Assembly: GCA_014656015.1 (NCBI GenBank)
Contig: BNBP01000011.1
Span: 62,001 to 126,000 of the forward strand
Source: Streptomyces griseoaurantiacus
GTDB lineage: Bacteria > Actinomycetota > Actinomycetes > Streptomycetales > Streptomycetaceae
Length of the DNA: 64,000 nt
Direction of reading: 5' to 3'
In this document: one piece after another, positions 41,002-48,771 of the stretch
How the letters are laid out: every line of letters begins with the position of its first letter
Position numbering within the stretch: the first letter of the stretch is position 1
The notes under the pieces: model-generated
What the model was told of the DNA's origin: nothing
The model's input: only the letters and a program-made list of their open reading frames with translations
Databases searched by the model: none
Program-made: the position numbers and the translations under genes

Positions 41002-42291
41002 TCAGACGAGGGTCCACTTCTGGTTGGCGGTGCCGGAGCAGGTCCAGATCTGCAGCCGGGTGCCGTCGGCGGCGGAATTGCCCGTGGCGTCCAGGCACTT
41101 GTCGGAGCCCACGTTGGTGAGGTCCTTGGCGGAGGTGTACGTCCACTGCTGGGCCTTGGTGCCGTTGCAGGTGTAGAGCTGCACGGGGGTGCCGGCGGCG
41201 GTGCCACCGCCGCGCACGTCCAGGCACTTGCCCAGGGCGCGGACGGTGCCGTCGCCGGCGAGGGTCCACTTCTGGGCGGCGACGCCGGTGCAGTCGTGGA
41301 GCTGGATGGGCGTCTCGTTCGCGGTGGAGGCGCCGGCCACGTCGACGCACATGCCGCCGATGCCCTTGAGCGCGCCGGTCCTCCCGGTCGTCCCGCCGCC
41401 GCTGCCGCCGGTGGTGGCGCTGTCGGAGGCGCTGACGTGGACGTAGTCGATCACCATGGTCTGCGGCAGGGAGGTGTTGCCGTCCGGGCTGCCCGGCCAG
41501 TCACCGCCGACCGCCAGGTTCAGGATCATGAAGAAGGGGTGGTCGTAGACCCACTTGTTGCCGTTCACGTCGGCCGGGGTGCGGGTCTCGTAGACCTTGC
41601 CGTCCACCGACCAGGCGATGCTGTCGGGCTTCCAGTCGACGGCGAAGGTGTGGAAGTCGTCGGCGAAGGCCTTGCCGTCGGGGAGGGTGTAGCCGGCGCC
41701 GATGCCGCCCGCGCCGGAGTAGCCGGGGCCGTGGATGGTGCCGTGGACGGTGCCCGGCTCCTTGCCGACGTTCTCCATGATGTCGATCTCGCCGCTGCCC
41801 GGCCATCCGGCGCTGCCCAGGTCGTCGCCGAGCATCCAGAAGGCGGGCCAGATGCCCTGGCCGCGCGGGATCTTGATGCGGGCCTCGAAGTGGCCGTAGG
41901 CCTGGGTGAAGGACTTGGCCGTGTTGAGCCGGGCGGAGGTGTACTGGCAGGTGCCGTACCAGCACTGCAGACCGGAGTCGCTGTTCTTGCGGGCGGTGAT
42001 GACGAGGTGGCCCTCGCCGTCCAGGGACGCGTTGGAGGTGCTGTTCGTGTAGTACTGCAGCTCGTGGTTGCCGTTGCCCGAACCGCCGGTCTCCAGCGTC
42101 CACTTGGAGGAGTCGGGTGCGGTCCCGGCGGCGCCGTCGAAGTCGTCGGACCAGGAGGCCGCGGCGGGGGCGGCCTCGGCCCTGTTGGCGCCGGAGGTGG
42201 TCGTCATGATGACGAGCGTGGTCACGAGGGCGGCCGCGGTCAGGACGAGGAGTCCTCCGAGCGACCATCGGCGTGCGCGATGAGCAGCCAT
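41002..42291 (-). CDS. Secreted GH16 endo-beta-1,3-glucanase with CBM13
   Basis: 429 residues. Signal peptide (RARRWSLGGLLVLTAAALVTTLVIM, cleavage near AEAAPAA). The GH16 jelly-roll has the catalytic signature E168-I-D170-I-M-E173 (GSGEIDIMENVG), with E168 nucleophile and E173 acid/base, and the beta-bulge form of laminarinases. A Gly/Ser/Thr linker leads to a ricin-type trefoil (CBM13, about 305-429) with repeated QxW units (QKWTL, QQWTY, QKWTL). ATG at 42291 has AAGGTG at the right distance; the GTG four codons earlier is less likely. Probably controlled by the palindrome at 42422-42441. Confidence 0.93.
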   Translation of the reverse strand: MAAHRARRWSLGGLLVLTAAALVTTLVIMTTTSGANRAEAAPAAASWSDDFDGAAGTAPDSSKWTLETGGSGNGNHELQYYTNSTSNASLDGEGHLVITARKNSDSGLQCWYGTCQYTSARLNTAKSFTQAYGHFEARIKIPRGQGIWPAFWMLGDDLGSAGWPGSGEIDIMENVGKEPGTVHGTIHGPGYSGAGGIGAGYTLPDGKAFADDFHTFAVDWKPDSIAWSVDGKVYETRTPADVNGNKWVYDHPFFMILNLAVGGDWPGSPDGNTSLPQTMVIDYVHVSASDSATTGGSGGGTTGRTGALKGIGGMCVDVAGASTANETPIQLHDCTGVAAQKWTLAGDGTVRALGKCLDVRGGGTAAGTPVQLYTCNGTKAQQWTYTSAKDLTNVGSDKCLDATGNSAADGTRLQIWTCSGTANQKWTLV

Positions 42292-42421
42292 GGCTGAACA
42301 CACCTTGTCTTGTGGGGAGTCGGGGAGAGTCAGGGGTGGGACGAGTTGCGCGGGGGTCGGGAACGTGGGGTGACTCGGTGCCGGGCGGCAGGCGGCCGGG
42401 GGAGCGCGGAACGCGCCCAGA

Positions 42422-42441
42422 AACTGAGAGCGCTCTCAGTT
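42422..42441. promoter_or_regulatory. LacI-family operator-like palindrome
   Basis: A perfect 20-base palindrome centred on AGAGCGCTCT (core TGAGAGCGCTCTCA), 131-150 bases upstream of the GH16 start. It closely resembles the TGGGAGCGCTCCCA boxes bound by CebR/CelR-type LacI regulators of cellulose and glucan use in actinobacteria. Confidence 0.72.
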
Positions 42442-42565
42442 CGGCCGGAAGCCGTCGGCGGGTTTCAGATGCTACGCACGACGGCTGCGGGGGCCAACCT
42501 CCTTGCACGGCAAGGAAAACGCGCTGACGTGCGGTTTTGGTGAACGAGGTGAGGAAGCGAGGATC

Positions 42566-42598
42566 GCTTAACCGGCCTTTAAGACGCGCTTAAGAAGA
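42566..42598. repeat. Three 11-base direct repeats with TTAA cores
   Basis: GCTTAACCGGC, CTTTAAGACGC and GCTTAAGAAGA follow without gaps. Each TTAA is exactly 11 bases from the next. TTAA is rare in this genome. The first unit is close to the Streptomyces PHO-box unit GTTCACCCGGC. Confidence 0.6.
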
Positions 42599-42678
42599 TC
42601 CGTTCGGCTTTGCCCGCGAAGCCGGTTCCCTTCCTCGGCACCACCGCGGGTGCCCGGCGGCGAGGGCCGGAACGTCTG

Positions 42679-43380
42679 TCACCGCCGGGGCAGTCGGGCG
42701 GCCGCACTGTTCAGCAGCATGTCCAGGGCCGTCGGGTAGGCGCTGGTCACCATGCGCGTGGCCAGCAGCGGCGCGGCCTCCGCGATGCGCGGGTAGGTCT
42801 CGGCCGGGGCGTGCGCGTACGTCGAGCGCCACTTGCCCTCGTCCGCGCGCAGCGCCTCCTCGGGCAGCGCCAGGGAGGCCGCGTCCAGCGCGGCGAAGGC
42901 GAGGGTCTGGTCGATGAAGGCGTGGTAGATCCGCACCGTGTCCGGCAGCGGGAAGCCCGCGGTGCGCAGCAGGTCCAGGATCACCTCGTCGGCGGCCAGT
43001 TCGTTGGCCCGGCCGGTGACCCGGTTGGCGGTCAGCAGCGCCGCCTGCGGGTGGGCGACGTAGGCGGCGTGGATGCGCAGGCCGATGTCGCGCAGGTCCG
43101 CCCGCCACTCCCCCGTCGGCCGCCGGCCGCTCAGGGCGTGCCCGATGAGCGCGTCGCCGATGGCGAGGGTCAGCTCGTCCATGCCGCGGAAGTAGCGGTA
43201 GAGGGTGCTGGGGTCGCAGTCGAGGGCGATCCCGAGCCGGCGGGCGCTGAGTCCGCCGCTGCCGTGCTCGCGCAGCAGACGCAGCGCGGTCTCGACGATC
43301 AGCCGCTCGGAGAGCACCGTGCCGCTCCTGGTGGGCCTGCGCCTGCGGCGCCGCTCCTCGGGAACCACCGGCTTCGCCAT
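42679..43380 (-). CDS. TetR-family regulator
   Basis: 233 residues. A basic lead (EERRRRRRPTRSG) precedes a TetR HTH at about 25-70 (LIVETALRLLREHGSGGLSARRLGIALDCDPSTLYRYFRGMDEL). The C-terminal ligand domain resembles TetR_C classes with AHPQAALLTANR and a long ALRADEGKW helix. It is divergent from the saccharopine-dehydrogenase-like gene, 186 bases apart, and probably represses it. The protein ends in RLPRR. Confidence 0.9.
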   Translation of the reverse strand: MAKPVVPEERRRRRRPTRSGTVLSERLIVETALRLLREHGSGGLSARRLGIALDCDPSTLYRYFRGMDELTLAIGDALIGHALSGRRPTGEWRADLRDIGLRIHAAYVAHPQAALLTANRVTGRANELAADEVILDLLRTAGFPLPDTVRIYHAFIDQTLAFAALDAASLALPEEALRADEGKWRSTYAHAPAETYPRIAEAAPLLATRMVTSAYPTALDMLLNSAAARLPRR

Positions 43381-43457
43381 GCCCGACCCGCCCTCCGCCT
43401 CCCCGCCCCGCCCCGCTTCGGGGAAACCCGCCTCGCCGCGGCCTTATGCCAACACCA

Positions 43458-43487
43458 TTGACCTTAGACCGTCCGGCGGCGTTGTAT
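43458..43487 (+). promoter_or_regulatory. Candidate promoter of the saccharopine dehydrogenase-like gene
   Basis: TTGACC (43458-43463), 18-base spacer, TTGTAT (43482-43487). It lies in the space shared with the divergent TetR gene. Confidence 0.45.
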
Positions 43488-43566
43488 CGGCCGCACCCCG
43501 GGAACGGTTCGGGCCGGAGCGGACGGCCGGACCGGCCGGGCCGGAGAAGAGAGAGGGAGTCCCGTC

Positions 43567-44784
43567 ATGCGTGTACTTCTCGTGGGGGCCGGCGGTGTGG
43601 GCACCGCGCTGACCCGGATCGCGGCCCGGCGCGCGTTCTTCGAGACGATGGTGGTGGCCGATCACGACCCCGCCCGGGCCGAGGCGGCCGTCGCCGCGCT
43701 CGACGGGGACGACCGCTTCCTGCCCGCCCGGGTGGACGCCGGCGACGAGGCGGCGGTGGCGGCACTGCTGGCCCGGCACCGCTGCGACATGCTCGTCAAC
43801 GCCACGGACCCGCGCTTCGTGATGCCCCTTTTCCGTGCCGCGCGTGCCGCCGGAACCGGCTACCTCGACATGGCGATGTCCCTCTCCCGTCCGCACCCCG
43901 AGCGTCCGTACGAGGAGTGCGGGGTCAAGCTCGGCGACGAGCAGTTCGCGCAGGCCGAGGAGTGGGCCCGGGCGGGCGCCACGGCGCTGGTCGGCATGGG
44001 CGTCGAGCCGGGGCTCTCGGACGTGTTCGCCCGGTACGCCGCCGAGGAGCTCTTCGACGAGATCGAGGAGATCGGGGTCCGGGACGGCGCGAACCTCACC
44101 GTCGACGGCTACGACTTCGCGCCCTCGTTCAGCATCTGGACCACCATCGAGGAGTGCCTCAACCCGCCGGTGGTCTACGAGGCGGAGCGCGGCTGGTTCA
44201 CCACGGCCCCGTTCAGCGAGCCGGAGGTGTTCGACTTCCCGGAGGGGATCGGCCCGGTGGAGTGCGTGAACGTCGAGCACGAGGAGGTGCTGCTCGTTCC
44301 GCGCTGGGTGGACGCGCGCCGGGTGACCTTCAAGTACGGCCTGGGCGAGGACTTCGTCCGGACGCTGAAGACGCTGCACGCGCTCGGCCTGGACCGCACC
44401 GATCCGGTGACCGTGCCGGGTGCCTCGGGTCCGGTGGCGGTCTCGCCCCGGGACGTGGTGGCCGCATGCCTGCCGGACCCGGCGACGCTGGGCGGGCGGA
44501 TGCGCGGCAAGACCTGCGCGGGCACCTGGGTGCGCGGCGTCAAGGACGGCGCGGCGCGGGAGGTGTACCTGTACCACGTGGTCGACAACGAGTGGTCGAT
44601 GGCCGAGTACGGGTCCCAGGCGGTGGTGTGGCAGACGGCCGTGCAGCCGGTCGTCGCCCTGGAACTGCTCGCCACCGGCGCCTGGTCGGGGGCGGGTGTA
44701 CTGGGCCCTGAGGCCTTTCCGGCCCGACCCTTCCTCGATCTGCTCACGGAGTACGGCTCGCCCTGGGGGCTGCGGGAGCAGTGA
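43567..44784 (+). CDS. Saccharopine dehydrogenase-like NAD(P)-dependent enzyme
   Basis: 405 residues. N-terminal Rossmann fold (RVLLVGAGGVGTALTRIAARR), then the family's NATDPRFVMPLFRAA and GVEPGLSDVFARYAAEEL segments and a C-terminal catalytic domain (TFKYGLGEDFVRTLKTLHALGLD). The saccharopine dehydrogenase NADP-binding family also includes carboxynorspermidine synthases and enoyl-reductase-like members, so the substrate is open. Good ribosome site (AGAGAGGGAG). Likely under control of the divergent TetR protein. Confidence 0.88.
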   Translation: MRVLLVGAGGVGTALTRIAARRAFFETMVVADHDPARAEAAVAALDGDDRFLPARVDAGDEAAVAALLARHRCDMLVNATDPRFVMPLFRAARAAGTGYLDMAMSLSRPHPERPYEECGVKLGDEQFAQAEEWARAGATALVGMGVEPGLSDVFARYAAEELFDEIEEIGVRDGANLTVDGYDFAPSFSIWTTIEECLNPPVVYEAERGWFTTAPFSEPEVFDFPEGIGPVECVNVEHEEVLLVPRWVDARRVTFKYGLGEDFVRTLKTLHALGLDRTDPVTVPGASGPVAVSPRDVVAACLPDPATLGGRMRGKTCAGTWVRGVKDGAAREVYLYHVVDNEWSMAEYGSQAVVWQTAVQPVVALELLATGAWSGAGVLGPEAFPARPFLDLLTEYGSPWGLREQ

Positions 44785-44801
44785 GTGCCGGCAGCCCGGC
44801 G

Positions 44802-44852
44802 GTCCGGCCCCACCTCGCGGCGTCGCGGAGCGTGGCCGCGAGGTGGCCGGAC
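44802..44852. terminator. Bidirectional terminator
   Basis: A 17-pair stem between 44802-44820 and 44836-44852 with a two-base bulge and a 15-base loop; the arms end in GTCCGGCC and GGCCGGAC. It separates the convergent saccharopine dehydrogenase-like and GlsB genes. Confidence 0.75.
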
Positions 44853-44868
44853 GGACAAGCGCCGACGG

Positions 44869-45147
44869 TCAGGCGTGCCGGTGCGAGCGGCGGTCGCCGG
44901 TGAAGAGTCGGTAGAGCACGAGCAGGATCAGCGAGCCGACGATGGCCGCGATCCACGTCGACAGGTCGAAGAAACCGTCGATCGAGTCCACGCCGAAGAT
45001 GACCTTGCCGAGCCAGCCGCCCAGCAGACCACCGACGATGCCGATGAGCATCGTGACGATGATGCCGCCCGGGTCCTTGCCCGGAAGCAGGAGCTTGGCG
45101 ATGGCGCCGGCCAGCAGACCGATCAGAATCCACGCGATGATGCCCAC
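44869..45147 (-). CDS. GlsB/YeaQ/YmgE-family stress membrane protein
   Basis: 92 residues from a GTG with GGAGG upstream. Three membrane helices with the family pattern: IIAWILIGLLAGAIAKLLLPG, then IIVTMLIGIVGGLLGGWLGKVIFG, then TWIAAIVGSLILLVLYRLF, and a basic His/Arg tail. These transglycosylase-associated-type proteins are general-stress proteins in many bacteria; the biochemical role is unknown. Confidence 0.92.
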   Translation of the reverse strand: MGIIAWILIGLLAGAIAKLLLPGKDPGGIIVTMLIGIVGGLLGGWLGKVIFGVDSIDGFFDLSTWIAAIVGSLILLVLYRLFTGDRRSHRHA

Positions 45148-45314
45148 GGAGTCCTCCACTCTCGGGATGTGATGTACATGCCGTCGCATGTGCGTTCCTC
45201 ATCCGTCTGCACCGAGAAGGCCGCCGCAAACCCACCGTTTGACAGACGCGCCGGTTTCCGCGTCCTCCGCGCCCCTCCGTGGGTCCTTCCGCTCCTCCGC
45301 CCGTTCGCGTCGTG

Positions 45315-45412
45315 CCGGCGCCGGGTTCCCGGGGCCCCGTCCCCCATGGGCCACGCGCGGGAACCCGGCGCCGGACTGCTCCGGAGGCCTTCCCCCACGG
45401 GGCCTGACCGGA
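45315..45412 (-). terminator. Two adjacent hairpins downstream of the HEAT-like gene
   Basis: Hairpin 1: perfect 16-base arms CCGGCGCCGGGTTCCC (45315-45330) and GGGAACCCGGCGCCGG (45359-45374). Hairpin 2: CTCCGGAGGCC (45379-45389) with GGCCT..CCGGAG (to about 45412), with a two-base bulge. They lie just after the minus-strand gene ending at 45433 and should terminate it. The loop of hairpin 1 contains the CCCCGTCCCCCATGGG element also found at 30512. Confidence 0.6.
45332..45352. repeat. Short palindromic element, copy 2
   Basis: GGGCCCCGTCCCCCATGGGCC differs at few positions from the element at 30512-30532. A third, shorter relative (TTCCCCCACGGGGCCT) lies at 45390-45405. Confidence 0.5.
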
Positions 45413-45432
45413 GCCGGAGGGCGCCGCCCGGG

Positions 45433-45972
45433 TCACATGTGAAGCGTGCGGGCGAGCGCCGAGGCCGCGGTGGCGAGTTCCGGATCGTTCTCGGTGAGCA
45501 GCGGGGCGAGGAGGTGCCGGTCGGCCCGGACCGCGCGGCGGGCCTGACGCTCCCAGCCGACCCAGTCCTCGCCCTGGTGGAGCAGTTTCGGATAGGAGCG
45601 GGCCGTCAGCTCCCACTGGCGGGCCTCGGCGATGTTCCTGAGCAGGTCGACGACCCCGGCGCGGCAGGCGGCGTGCGGAAGCCGGGCGATCTCCCAGAGG
45701 AAGGGCACCGTGGGCGCGGTGGCCTGTTCCACGACGAAGCCGTACTGGCAGATCCGCTCGCGCAGTTCGGCCAGGGCGGTGCGGGCGACCGCCTCCTCGC
45801 CCCAGGCCAGCAGGTTCAGCAGGGACGGGACGGCCGCCGCGGAGCCCCGGGAGTCCCGCATCCGGCCCCAGGGCACCCGCGAGAGGTTTCTCAGCGGTGC
45901 CGTGACGTCCGCCGCGGCCGGTGTCGCCGGCCGGTGCTCCGTTCCGGTCTGCTCGGTTGTAGCGGCACTCAT
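45433..45972 (-). CDS. HEAT-like helical repeat protein, function unknown
   Basis: 179 residues from ATG 45972; the upstream region is not conserved-looking and the ribosome site is weak. Residues 45-175 read as four or five antiparallel helix pairs (AAAVPSLLNLLAWGEEAVARTALAELRERICQ; APTVPFLWEIARLPHAACRAGVVDLLRNIAEA; HLLAPLLTENDPELATAASALART), like an armadillo/HEAT fold. Such proteins are usually protein-binding scaffolds. The N-terminal 30 residues are disordered. Confidence 0.7.
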   Translation of the reverse strand: MSAATTEQTGTEHRPATPAAADVTAPLRNLSRVPWGRMRDSRGSAAAVPSLLNLLAWGEEAVARTALAELRERICQYGFVVEQATAPTVPFLWEIARLPHAACRAGVVDLLRNIAEARQWELTARSYPKLLHQGEDWVGWERQARRAVRADRHLLAPLLTENDPELATAASALARTLHM

Positions 45973-46157
45973 GATGTCGGGCCCTTCCACGGCGCTCACG
46001 TCGGTTGTGCGGCGAAGCCGGCTGTACGCGCAGGTCGTGAGTCTGCGGTGCCCGCGGTCCCACTCCGCCACGACACGGCACTTGCCTGATGTCACGTCAG
46101 TTCACGCCGCCGGGGCGGGGGTTGACGCCGCTGCTATTATCCATGCCACAAGCGAGT

Positions 46158-46173
46158 CCGTGCAATTGCACGG
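46158..46173. promoter_or_regulatory. 16-base perfect palindrome upstream of the DUF397 gene
   Basis: CCGTGCAATTGCACGG lies 114 bases before the DUF397 start, in the space between it and the divergent HEAT-like gene. A TATTAT (46135-46140) nearby could be a -10 element. Its symmetry suggests a dimeric regulator, possibly the XRE protein encoded downstream. Confidence 0.6.
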
Positions 46174-46286
46174 GAAATTTCATGGAAGTTGGCCGGATGC
46201 GGACCCCGCCGCCCGGCCGGCGTCCGCCACGGGCCGGCGCCCGCGTGCGATCCACTGAACGACGGAACATCAGCAAGGAGACTGCG

Positions 46287-46517
46287 GTGCCCCACGTAGC
46301 CAATGGAGTGCAGGCAAGCTCATTGGACGCCCGGTGGATCAAGAGCCGGCACAGCAACGCGGAGGGCAACTGCGTCGAAGTGGCCGCCCTGACCGGCGGC
46401 GGCGTCGCGATGCGCAATTCCCGCGACCCCCACGGACCGGCACTGGTCTACACGTCGGCGGAGATCGCCGCCTTCCTGGCCGGCGCCAAGGACGGGGAGT
46501 TCGACCACCTGCTGTGA
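46287..46517 (+). CDS. DUF397 protein (WhiJ-associated type)
   Basis: 76 residues from a GTG with AAGGAG 6 bases upstream. The DUF397 core is complete: ARWIKSRHSNAEGNCVEVA, VAMRNSRDPHGPALVYTSAEIAAFLAGAKDGEFDHLL. These small proteins are encoded next to XRE/DUF5753 regulators in dozens of copies per Streptomyces genome and are thought to modulate the partner, as in whiJ-type developmental loci. Confidence 0.92.
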   Translation: MPHVANGVQASSLDARWIKSRHSNAEGNCVEVAALTGGGVAMRNSRDPHGPALVYTSAEIAAFLAGAKDGEFDHLL

Positions 46518-46556
46518 GACACCGCCCCGGGCCGGCAGGACGGCTCCCGGCGGAAC

Positions 46557-46586
46557 GGGGCGACAAGGCACGGGGCGACAAGGCAC
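46557..46586. repeat. Exact 15-base tandem duplication
   Basis: GGGGCGACAAGGCAC is repeated head to tail at 46557-46571 and 46572-46586 in the 224-base space between the DUF397 and XRE genes. Confidence 0.7.
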
Positions 46587-46741
46587 GGGAGGACGCGGAC
46601 GGCAACTCCCGGACCCGAGGGCTCACTTGGGAGAGCGTCGAAACGGAGCGGAGGTCTGCCACTTCCGGCGACCTCCGCTACCGGCACACCTCGGGATGCG
46701 ATAATGCAGTCTCGTTCTCTGCCGGTCGACTGGGAGCCAGG

Positions 46742-47659
46742 ATGTCCTCCACGCAGCACCGCGTCTCCCGCCTGGAGACGTATCTCGACCGGACCGAGCC
46801 CGCGCCGACCCTGCTGAAGATGCTGGTCGGCGTGCAGCTCGCCGGGTTCCGCGAGGACGCCGAACTCTCCCAGGAGCAGGCGGCGCGCGCCCTGGGGTTC
46901 AGCCCCGCCAAGCTCTCCCGCATCGAGGCCGGCAAGGGCCGCCGTCCTCCCGTCGAGGCGGACGTGCGCGCGCTGCTCGACCTGTACAAGGTCGACGAGT
47001 ACGAGGCCTCGGTCCTGCTGAAGCTGCTCCGGCGCGCGGGCGAACCGGGCTGGTGGCAGCGGTACGACAAGCGGCTGATGCCCGAGTGGTTCGACCGGCT
47101 GGTCGGGCTCCAGGAGGCGGCCGCCGCCATCCGTACCTTCGAGATCCAGTACGTGCCGGGACTGCTGCAGACGCCCGCCTACACCCGCGCGATCGTCGAG
47201 CGCGGACTGCCGACCGCGTCGGCGACCGAGGTGGAGCGCCGGGTGGAGCTGCGGACGCGCCGCAAACGGCTGCTGGAGCGCCCGGACGCCCCGCAGTTCT
47301 GGGCGGTTCTCGACGAGTCCGTCGTGCTCCGCGTCCTGGGCAGCAGGGAGATCATGCGGGAGCAGTTGCTCCACCTGATCGACATGGCCGAGCGGCCCCA
47401 TGTGACCGTGCAGATCATCCCGCTGGACGTGACCCGGGCCTCCGCGCCGGCCATCCCCGTGACGTACCTCCGCTTCGGCGGCTCACACCTGCCGGACGTC
47501 GTCTACCTCGAGCACATCAGGAGCGCCAACTACCTCGAGGACCGGGACGAGACGGAGGAGTACCGGCTGGCGCTGGACCGGCTGGCCGACGAGGCACTCG
47601 ACCCCCGGGAGTCCCTGCGGCTGCTGCGCGAGACGGTCGCGAGCCGGTATCCGGCGTAG
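46742..47659 (+). CDS. XRE-family regulator with DUF5753 domain (WhiJ-like)
   Basis: 305 residues. HTH_3 domain at about 28-85 (LAGFREDAELSQEQAARALGFSPAKLSRIEAGKGRRP), then the DUF5753 ligand/partner domain (WFDRLVGLQEAAAAIRTFEIQYVPGLLQTPAYTRAIV; HVTVQIIPLDVTRASAPAIPVTYLRF). This is the common WhiJ-like architecture. The small DUF397 gene lies immediately upstream. GATAAT at about 46699-46704 may be a -10. Target sites are unknown; the palindrome upstream of DUF397 is a candidate. Confidence 0.92.
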   Translation: MSSTQHRVSRLETYLDRTEPAPTLLKMLVGVQLAGFREDAELSQEQAARALGFSPAKLSRIEAGKGRRPPVEADVRALLDLYKVDEYEASVLLKLLRRAGEPGWWQRYDKRLMPEWFDRLVGLQEAAAAIRTFEIQYVPGLLQTPAYTRAIVERGLPTASATEVERRVELRTRRKRLLERPDAPQFWAVLDESVVLRVLGSREIMREQLLHLIDMAERPHVTVQIIPLDVTRASAPAIPVTYLRFGGSHLPDVVYLEHIRSANYLEDRDETEEYRLALDRLADEALDPRESLRLLRETVASRYPA

Positions 47660-47666
47660 TACGGGG

Positions 47667-47689
47667 GCCGGTCCCGGCGCGGGACCGGC
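47667..47689 (+). terminator. Terminator of the XRE gene
   Basis: GCCGGTCCCG (47667-47676) and CGGGACCGGC (47680-47689) pair perfectly around GCG, 8 bases after the stop codon. A second short GGCCT/AGGCC hairpin follows at 47721-47733, before the convergent methyltransferase gene. Confidence 0.75.
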
Positions 47690-47759
47690 TCTCGCTCCGA
47701 AGGACCACGAAGGCCACGAAGGCCTCAGAGGCCGTATGAGCAGGCGGAACCCGGTCGGA

Positions 47760-48578
47760 TCAGGGGACCCGGGCCACGCCGCCGAACTCGATCCACTCCT
47801 GTGTCTGCTGCCGGGGCGCCACCTCGGTGTCCGGCCGCCAGGTGGAGACCTCCACCAGGCCGGGCGGGAGGATCTCCAGTCCCTCGAACAGCTCCGCCAC
47901 GTCCTGCTCCCGGCGCACCCGGCCCCAGTTGCCCTGCGTGGTGGTGTCCATGAAGTCGGTGACGAAGTCCCGCACCTCGGGGTCCTCGCTGACCAGCTGG
48001 CACATGACCATCAGGCTGCCCGGCGCGAGCCGCTCCCGCACCCGCCGGACGAGGGCGAGCGGGCCGTCGGTCTCGCTGTCCGGTATGCAGTGCATGACCG
48101 AGACGAACAGCACGCCGACCGGCTCGGAGAAGTCGATCAGCCGCTTGGTGTCCGGGTGGGAGAAGATCCCCTCGGTGTCCCTCATGTCCGCCTGGATCAC
48201 GGCCGTGCGGTCGTTCTGGTCGAGCAGGGCCCGGCCGTGCACCAGCACCATCGGGTCGTTGTCGACGTACACCACCCGGGACTCCGGGTCGATGCTCTGG
48301 GCGACCTGGTGCACGTTGTCCTGGGTCGGCAAACCGGACCCGTGGTCCAGGAACTGCCGGATGCCGTAGTCCTCGGCCAGTACCCGGACGACACGCTGCA
48401 GGAAGCGACGGTTGTTGATCGCCAGCACCCGTGTGCTCGGCACGACCCTGTCGAGTTCCTCGACCGCCGCGCGGTCGGCCGCGTAGTTGTCCTTGCCGCC
48501 GAGGTAGTAGTCGTACATTCGCGCGGCCGTGGGCACCGTCGCGTCGATCTCCCTGGACAACTCCCTACCAGGCTGCAT
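47760..48578 (-). CDS. DUF574 SAM-dependent methyltransferase
   Basis: 272 residues from the ATG at 48578, which has GGGGGA just upstream; an ATG at 48590 would add four residues. Family features: REIDATVPTAARMYDYYLGGKDNYAADR, FLDHGSGLPTQDNVHQVAQSIDPESRVVYVDNDPMVLVHGRALL and the C-terminal VSTWRPD. The DUF574 family is expanded in actinobacteria, typically next to XRE/DUF397 genes as here. The substrate is unknown. Confidence 0.92.
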   Translation of the reverse strand: MQPGRELSREIDATVPTAARMYDYYLGGKDNYAADRAAVEELDRVVPSTRVLAINNRRFLQRVVRVLAEDYGIRQFLDHGSGLPTQDNVHQVAQSIDPESRVVYVDNDPMVLVHGRALLDQNDRTAVIQADMRDTEGIFSHPDTKRLIDFSEPVGVLFVSVMHCIPDSETDGPLALVRRVRERLAPGSLMVMCQLVSEDPEVRDFVTDFMDTTTQGNWGRVRREQDVAELFEGLEILPPGLVEVSTWRPDTEVAPRQQTQEWIEFGGVARVP

Positions 48579-48771
48579 TCGTTCCCCCATGATCCGTGCC
48601 GCGTCAGCCCTCAGCAGGATCAGACAGTACAGCCTCCCGAGCCGTCGTTCGACGGTTCCGCGAGGATCGGTTCCGGCCCGTGGCCCCGGCGTGCGCCCGG
48701 GGTGCGCCGGGGACGCGCGCGTAGGAGCGTAGGCGGGGGAAAGAGGAACCGCGCCGGCAGAGGGGAACGTC

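Larger units (their letters stand above)
42292..42678. other. 387-base regulatory region upstream of the glucanase genes
   Basis: It contains the LacI-type palindrome (42422-42441) and the TTAA repeats (42566-42598). No reading frame is supported. The TetR gene ends at 42679. Confidence 0.6.
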
